From a bacterium (GTDB lineage: Bacteria > Vulcanimicrobiota > Xenobia > RGZZ01), in the NCBI GenBank assembly GCA_021782195.1, contig JAJXVI010000027.1, positions 1 to 11,041 on the forward strand: a stretch of 11,041 nucleotides of DNA, read 5' to 3'. Shown here one piece after another: positions 7,085-11,041 of this stretch. The notes beneath the pieces were generated by a model that was not told the DNA's origin, did not search any database, and saw only the letters and a list, made by a program, of their open reading frames with translations. A program made the position numbers and the translations under genes. Numbering within the stretch: position 1 is the stretch's first letter; each line of letters begins with the position of its first letter.

Positions 7085-7534
7085 TCAGTCGGTCGCGCGT
7101 GTATCCAGCAGCAGCGTCACGGGCCCGTCGTTGACGAGGCGGACCTGCATATGCGCTCCAAAGACTCCCTCCGCAACTTTCAAACCGCGCGCGCGCAGAT
7201 GGGCGCAAACCGACTGATACAGGCGAAGTCCCTCTTCCGGGGGTGCCGCCTTCACAAAACTCGGCCGCCTTCCCTTTCGTGTGTCACCGAGCAATGTAAA
7301 CTGCGACACGACGAGAACCTCCCCGCCGATGTCGAGCAGCGAACGGTTCATCTTCCCGGCCTCGTCGGCGTGGACCCTGAGAACTGAAACCTTCTCGGCA
7401 ACCGTCTCCGCGTCGCGCTCGTCGTCACCGGCTGCGACCCCCACCAACAGCATCGCGCCGCGGCCCACACTGCCAACCACTTCCCCGTCAACCCAGACCG
7501 AGGCTTCAGAGACCCTCTGATAGACCACGCGCAT
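7085..7534 (-). CDS. dtd: D-aminoacyl-tRNA deacylase
   Basis: This cytosolic homodimer hydrolyses D-aminoacyl (and glycyl) mischarged tRNAs, a proofreading step that keeps D-amino acids out of proteins. At 149 aa it has standard length. The two family signatures are intact: SQFTL at 77-81 and NDGPVT, with GPVT at 137-140. The cross-subunit Gly-cisPro motif formed by GPVT excludes L-aminoacyl substrates. The start [13 protein letters not shown] is typical, and AAAGGAG lies 7 nt before ATG 7534. It lies downstream of relA, a neighbour pair seen in many bacteria, but 237 bp separate them here, so it may have its own promoter or be processed from a relA transcript. Confidence 0.97.
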   Translation of the reverse strand: MRVVYQRVSEASVWVDGEVVGSVGRGAMLLVGVAAGDDERDAETVAEKVSVLRVHADEAGKMNRSLLDIGGEVLVVSQFTLLGDTRKGRRPSFVKAAPPEEGLRLYQSVCAHLRARGLKVAEGVFGAHMQVRLVNDGPVTLLLDTRATD

Positions 7535-7771
7535 CTATGCTCTCCTTTGCGAATCGGCACAAACTGCTCGACTCCCCCCTCGCGGCGCCGCCGAAGAGGT
7601 CGCGCCGACCAACAGCGGCGTTTCAGGATCGACGACATTGCACCTTCGTTGTGCGTGCGCGCAACGAATCCGGTAAGACCGGCAGCGGGGCTTCCGGAGG
7701 GGGGACGTTCCACGCGTTCTTGCAGGTTGCGAGTGCTCCGCAACGCTGTCGCGGGTGAGTCGGCCAGACTC
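7535..7771 (-). other. relA-dtd intercistronic region with hairpins
   Basis: This 237-bp gap has no convincing gene. It contains a stem at 7645-7668 whose 10-bp arms have one imperfect pair and a 4-nt loop, then a short perfect stem CCGGTAAGACCGG at 7671-7683. Neither is followed by a U-tract in the direction of transcription. They could be a weak terminator, an attenuator or an RNA processing site between relA and dtd. An ORF crossing the gap (7791 to 7348) overlaps both neighbours and has no family signature. Confidence 0.4.
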
Positions 7772-10030
7772 CTAGATTCTGGAGACAGCAACCACGCCCT
7801 GCACGCGCAAAAGGCGCTTGATCAGGTCGTCGAGTTGCTGACGGTGGACGATGTCGAGCGCGAGTTCGATCGTGGCCAGATCACGGTGCGTCGTCGCGTT
7901 GCATCGACGCGACGGAACTCGGGCGTCGTTCACGATTCCCATGAGGTCAACCAGCAAGCCGTCGCGATTCGAGGACACGACCTGCAACGTGACCGGGAAC
8001 AGCGCCCCGGCCGACGAAGCCTCCCAGCTCACCTGCATGCGCCGCTCGGGGGCGTCACGCAGGCGCGAGGCTGCCGAGCGACAGGTTGTGCGATGAACGA
8101 TGACGCCTCGGCCCTGGCTTACGTAGCCGATGATTTCGTCCCCCCACACCGGATTGCAGCACTTCGAGAGGCGCACGAGAAGGTTGTCCGTGCCACTGGC
8201 GCGCACCGCGTGGTCCGGGGAACGCCTGGGTTGGGCCGTCTGGCGCTGAGCCTGTTTCGGAAAACGAGACGGATCGATTTCTCTCAGGCGCGTGAGCAGC
8301 TGCGTGACACTGATCTCTGAATAGCCGACGGCCGCAAGAAGGTCGTCCACCGTGACAAAATTGCAGGCCACCGCAATCTTCATGAGCAGATCGTGATCGC
8401 TCATCACCGCAAGGCTTGCACGAACGCGCCGCAGGCCTCGCTCCAGCGCTGCCTTGCCTCGGGCGATGTTTTCCTCGCGGCGCTCCTTCTTGAACCAGGC
8501 GCGTATCTTGTTGCGCGCGTGCGTGCTTTTGCAGACCCGCAGCCAGTCAAGCGAGGGAGTTCCGTGCTTCTGGGTCACGATGTCGACAATGTCTGCGTTG
8601 CGAAGACGGTAGCCCAGTGGCACCATCTTTGCGTTCACCTTTGCACCGACGCATCGGTGGCCAACGTCGGTGTGAACACGGTAGGCGAAGTCAATCGGTG
8701 TGGACCCGGCCGGGAGGTCGACCACATCCCCTCGAGGGGTAAAGACAAACACCTCGTTGGTCAGCAGGTCGAGCTGGAGGTTCTGGTATTTCCGAGTATC
8801 CGTCGAGTCGCTCTGCATGTCCAGCAGTGCCTTGATCCACGGATAGATGTCCTGGGCCAGGCTCCCCCCCCGCTCGCGCCCCTGCTTGTACGCCCAGTGC
8901 GCGGCCACGCCAAAGTCGTTATTTTCCTGCATGGTGGTGGTCCGAATCTGCACTTCCAGGGGCTGCTCGCTCGGACCGACGACTGTCGTGTGAAGCGACT
9001 GGTAACGATTCGACTTCGGCGTCATGATGTAGTCCTTGATGCGGTCCTTGAACGGTTGCCACACCGTGTTCACCGCACCCAGGGCCGTATAGCAGTCTTG
9101 CACCTCGTCCACGGTAAGCCTCACGGCGAAGAGGTCCCAGATCTCGTCAAGGGTTTTGTGGTCGCGCACCATCTTGCGCCAGACGCTGTACGCGTGCTTC
9201 GACCTCCAATCGATACGCGCCCTCAGGCCAAACTCCGCCATCTTGCGCGAGAGTGTCTCCAGAACAACGGGAATGACCTTCTCGCGGTCTTCTCGTACAC
9301 GTCGAAGCTCCTCTTCGAGACGACTGGCCTCCTCGGGATGGAGATACTTGAAAGCAAGATCCTCCATCTCGGGGTACAGCTTTCCCAGGCCAAGTCGCTG
9401 GGCCAGCGGTGTAAGGATTTCCAGCGTCTCGTTGGCCACAGCCTTCTGCGTGGCGTGTGGCGCATTCCCCATCGTCCGCAGTTGATGAAGGCGTTCGGCC
9501 AGTTTGAGGAGGATGACGCGCACATCGCGCGCAGTGGCGAGGAAGATCTTGCGAAGATTCTCGGTCTGGACCGTGGCACGCCCCCACTCGCGCCCTCCTC
9601 CCTCGTAGGCCTGGGCACCTGCGGCGCCACTGAGCGCTGACAGTCGCACCACACCGTCAACCAGGGAAGCCACCTCCGAACCGAACTGCGAAGTGATTTT
9701 GTCGCGACTCTCAACCGTGGGCTCGGCGACTCCGTGAAGGAGGGCGGCCTGGAGGGTCGGCGCGTCCATTCGGAGACCGGCCAGGATGTACGCAATACCC
9801 AGTGGCGCAAAATCGTTCACGGTCGCCGCAACCGGGGCACCGTCAGCAGTTCCTGGAAGCGTGCTCGGCGTGACACGCACAGGCCCTGCAGAAAGCGAGC
9901 GACGGAGCGCCTGACGCAATCGTTCCACATCGATAGCAGGCGCGTAGTCGACGACCCGCTCAATCAAGTCGTCAAAGGCCTTCCAGATCGCCTCTTCAGA
10001 CACAAACGTGGATCCGGGGGGAGTGGTCAC
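7772..10030 (-). CDS. relA: RelA/SpoT-family (p)ppGpp synthetase with degenerate hydrolase domain
   Basis: This 752-aa long RSH protein makes the alarmone (p)ppGpp in amino-acid starvation, normally on the ribosome. Domain order is HD-type hydrolase (about 25-200), synthetase (about 265-385), TGS (426-486), helical, CC/zinc (C624, C625, H646, C650) and ACT (678-752). The synthetase looks active: SKHAYSVWRKM, D299 in DLFAVRL, RIKD (330-333), PKSNRYQSLH and E359 in EVQIRT. The hydrolase domain looks dead. The HP motif is AP (A75), HD is HG (G100), the catalytic ED is EP (P104) and ADRLHN is AERLHQ (E179). GTG 10030 is chosen because a full AAGGAGG lies 5 nt upstream; the GTG at 10048 precedes that site. 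It is first gene after the promoter near 10.27 kb and is followed by dtd. It could also be named rel. Confidence 0.95.
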   Translation of the reverse strand: MTTPPGSTFVSEEAIWKAFDDLIERVVDYAPAIDVERLRQALRRSLSAGPVRVTPSTLPGTADGAPVAATVNDFAPLGIAYILAGLRMDAPTLQAALLHGVAEPTVESRDKITSQFGSEVASLVDGVVRLSALSGAAGAQAYEGGGREWGRATVQTENLRKIFLATARDVRVILLKLAERLHQLRTMGNAPHATQKAVANETLEILTPLAQRLGLGKLYPEMEDLAFKYLHPEEASRLEEELRRVREDREKVIPVVLETLSRKMAEFGLRARIDWRSKHAYSVWRKMVRDHKTLDEIWDLFAVRLTVDEVQDCYTALGAVNTVWQPFKDRIKDYIMTPKSNRYQSLHTTVVGPSEQPLEVQIRTTTMQENNDFGVAAHWAYKQGRERGGSLAQDIYPWIKALLDMQSDSTDTRKYQNLQLDLLTNEVFVFTPRGDVVDLPAGSTPIDFAYRVHTDVGHRCVGAKVNAKMVPLGYRLRNADIVDIVTQKHGTPSLDWLRVCKSTHARNKIRAWFKKERREENIARGKAALERGLRRVRASLAVMSDHDLLMKIAVACNFVTVDDLLAAVGYSEISVTQLLTRLREIDPSRFPKQAQRQTAQPRRSPDHAVRASGTDNLLVRLSKCCNPVWGDEIIGYVSQGRGVIVHRTTCRSAASRLRDAPERRMQVSWEASSAGALFPVTLQVVSSNRDGLLVDLMGIVNDARVPSRRCNATTHRDLATIELALDIVHRQQLDDLIKRLLRVQGVVAVSRI

Positions 10031-10260
10031 GGCGGCCTCCTTCTTCACAACAACGTACCCGGGCGTAGAACGCCACGCGCGTCGCGGTTGTCGAGAAGGT
10101 CAGGCGGTTGCTTCCTCGATTCCCCTCACCCGCATGGCACGAAAACTGAAACTCACGAGGAACGTGGAGGGCTCCATGACGGCCACGGGCACCGTCCGAA
10201 GGCGAGCTTCAAAGCCGCCGAAATTGTTCGCGGACAGGAAGTTCCACAGCGTCACAGCGT
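10031..10260 (-). other. Long 5' leader of relA
   Basis: About 230 nt lie between the predicted transcription start (near 10259) and the relA GTG. The region carries the strong relA ribosome site (AAGGAGG, complement of 10036-10042). A short open frame (ATG 10177 to TGA 10100, 25 codons) lies in the leader but has no Shine-Dalgarno site. The same frame extends back to an ATG at 10267 that overlaps the -10 box. I see no known riboswitch. A leader this long could host post-transcriptional control. Confidence 0.35.
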
Positions 10261-10265
10261 TGGCC

Positions 10266-10295
10266 ATTATAGCACGGACCCGCCGCGTCTGAAAA
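10266..10295 (-). promoter_or_regulatory. Sigma-70-type promoter with extended -10, for relA
   Basis: On the minus strand a perfect -10 box TATAAT (complement of 10266-10271) is preceded by TGC, giving an extended -10 element. A -35-like TTTTCA (complement of 10290-10295, four of six consensus bases) lies 18 bp further upstream. This is the only consensus-quality promoter I found in the window and it points at relA. Predicted transcription start is near 10259. Confidence 0.65.
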
Positions 10296-10384
10296 GGCAC
10301 CGCGAACCCGACAGGCAAAGCGCCGCCCTATCGCCGCTCTCCCTCACAGAAGGAGGATGTCGGCAAGGTCCGAACCTTCGGGAA

Positions 10385-11041
10385 ATGGAAGGCATATTTC
10401 TCCCCATCCGGCTCTTCCGCAGCTCCAGGCAGGTTCCCGCAACTGGCGTGGCACGCAAACCCGATGATTCCGAGCCCTCTCCAGACGGGACACCGAATCA
10501 GCCTGTCGAGCCGCACCCGCTACGAGGTCGCCGTGCTCCCCGTCGATTCGGATGCCTGGGACGAGGCGGCTGTGGCATGGGGTGCACCGGCCTGATGGTG
10601 ATGGCGCTGGTGATGCTGTACTCGGTGCTCTGGATGCTGAGCGGCAGCACGCCACTTCCACCCGCAGAAGGTTTTGTGGGGCGCCAGACCGTCGCCTTCG
10701 CAATTGTAAACCTCGATGATCAGGATCCAGGCATCCGCTCTCTCCTGAAAAACACCGTGGATACCGTGTGGAACTCGCTCCTGGCGAGGTCACCGCTTCC
10801 TACCCCGCTCCGAAGCGCAATGGGCGAAATGCGAAACGACGCCGCCAGCGTCTGGTTCACGATCCACAACGTGCTGCCCGTTCAGCTCGTCATCACCTGG
10901 GACGAGCTGGCCCGCCCCTCCGGTGCGGCGAACGTTCCGGCGCCCGTGGCATCGTCCACCCCGCCAGCGTCCCTCGCAGCGAGCCTTCGCGGAACTCCCG
11001 CCCCGCAAGCGTCCCCTGCAGCAAACCTTCGCGGAACTCCC
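10385..11041 (+). CDS. Single-pass membrane protein of unknown function, 3' end cut by window
   Basis: The frame is open from ATG 10385 to the window end (219 codons, no stop). I do not recognise a family. Residues 1-60 are Pro/Arg-rich and polar, ending in a basic Gly/Cys-rich segment (RRAPRRFGCLGRGGCGMGC). One membrane helix follows at about 70-86 (LMVMALVMLYSVLW). The basic side suggests N-terminus inside. The outer part (about 88-180, VAFAIVNLDDQDPGIRSLL...VWFTIHNVLPVQLVITWDEL) looks like a small folded domain, then an Ala/Pro/Ser-rich tail with 14-residue repeats begins at 195. The start is uncertain: no good ribosome site precedes 10385. The AGGAGG at 10351-10356 abuts an ATG in another frame (36 codons). 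ATG 10577 is a later option. It is divergent from relA. Confidence 0.7.
   Translation, partial: MEGIFLPIRLFRSSRQVPATGVARKPDDSEPSPDGTPNQPVEPHPLRGRRAPRRFGCLGRGGCGMGCTGLMVMALVMLYSVLWMLSGSTPLPPAEGFVGRQTVAFAIVNLDDQDPGIRSLLKNTVDTVWNSLLARSPLPTPLRSAMGEMRNDAASVWFTIHNVLPVQLVITWDELARPSGAANVPAPVASSTPPASLAASLRGTPAPQASPAANLRGTP
10967..11041 (+). repeat. 42-bp tandem repeat, in frame, cut by window end
   Basis: A 42-bp unit (10967-11008) is followed by 33 bases of a second, diverged copy (11009-11041). The 16 bases CCTTCGCGGAACTCCC are identical in both, at 10984-10999 and 11026-11041. In the membrane-protein frame the unit encodes ASLAASLRGTPAPQ then ASPAANLRGTP. More copies may lie beyond the window. It probably forms an extended, flexible extracytoplasmic stalk. 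Confidence 0.7.

Noticed and set aside
7535..7771. T-box leader in front of dtd
   Set aside because: No T-box sequence (GGGUGGNACCGCG-like) is visible on the minus strand in this gap.
7348..7791. 147-aa minus-strand ORF spanning the relA-dtd gap
   Set aside because: It overlaps both relA and dtd in another frame, with biased Arg/Ser/Trp composition typical of a shadow frame.
8393..9640. 415-aa plus-strand ORF antisense to relA
   Set aside because: It is fully opposite conserved RSH domains and has no recognisable family features.
10100..10267. 55-aa ORF in the relA leader (MANAVTLWNFL...)
   Set aside because: Its ATG lies inside the -10 box of the predicted relA promoter and it has no Shine-Dalgarno site, so it would need a different promoter further upstream.

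Overview
The window is high-GC bacterial chromosome, probably from an environmental bacterium. The gene set (sedolisin-type protease, TMTC-like membrane TPR protein, Rel/RelA, DTD, group II ThiT) suggests a free-living heterotroph, but it does not fix a phylum and I do not assign one. Genes are densely packed and GTG starts and good Shine-Dalgarno sites are common. I see no tRNA, rRNA, insertion sequence, prophage or CRISPR array.

Layout. Positions 1-529 (minus strand) hold the N-terminal part of a sedolisin/kumamolisin-type protease precursor, cut by the window start. Divergent from it, about 806-3157 (plus) encodes a large multi-pass membrane protein of the GT-C/TMTC type with C-terminal TPRs. 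It converges on pepA (3208-4704, minus), and a perfect 10-bp hairpin lies between them. From pepA leftwards to about 10.27 kb everything is on the minus strand. In transcription order this is: a strong extended -10 promoter (about 10.27 kb), a leader of about 230 nt, relA/rel (10030-7772), dtd (7534-7085), a CheY-like response regulator (6848-6417), thiT (6420-5908, overlapping cheY by 4 nt), thiN (GTG 5878-4916, or a short form from 5566) and pepA. Divergent from relA, a plus-strand membrane-anchored protein of unknown function starts near 10385 and runs off the window end. It is easily missed because its reading frame has no stop in the window.

How the genes fit together. relA-dtd is a widely seen pair (stringent response and D-aminoacyl-tRNA quality control). 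thiT-thiN make a compact thiamine salvage unit: ThiT is the substrate-binding S component for thiamine import and ThiN makes thiamine diphosphate. Why a single-domain receiver protein is coupled to thiT is unclear.

The most unusual points are these. (1) An 18-copy, almost perfectly identical 15-bp tandem array lies between thiT and the ThiN catalytic core, adds (ALAGT)n to ThiN if translated, and has a 7-unit (105-bp) super-period. (2) The Rel protein has a hydrolase domain that has lost most of its metal-binding and catalytic residues, while keeping an intact synthetase domain with the RXKD motif typical of bifunctional enzymes. (3) A 30-bp direct repeat and a possible tiny membrane ORF lie in the thiN-pepA gap. 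(4) A 42-bp in-frame tandem repeat begins at the right window edge and shares a core with the thiN array. Nothing here is clearly a new multi-gene system. The ThiN repeat extension is the best candidate for something undescribed.
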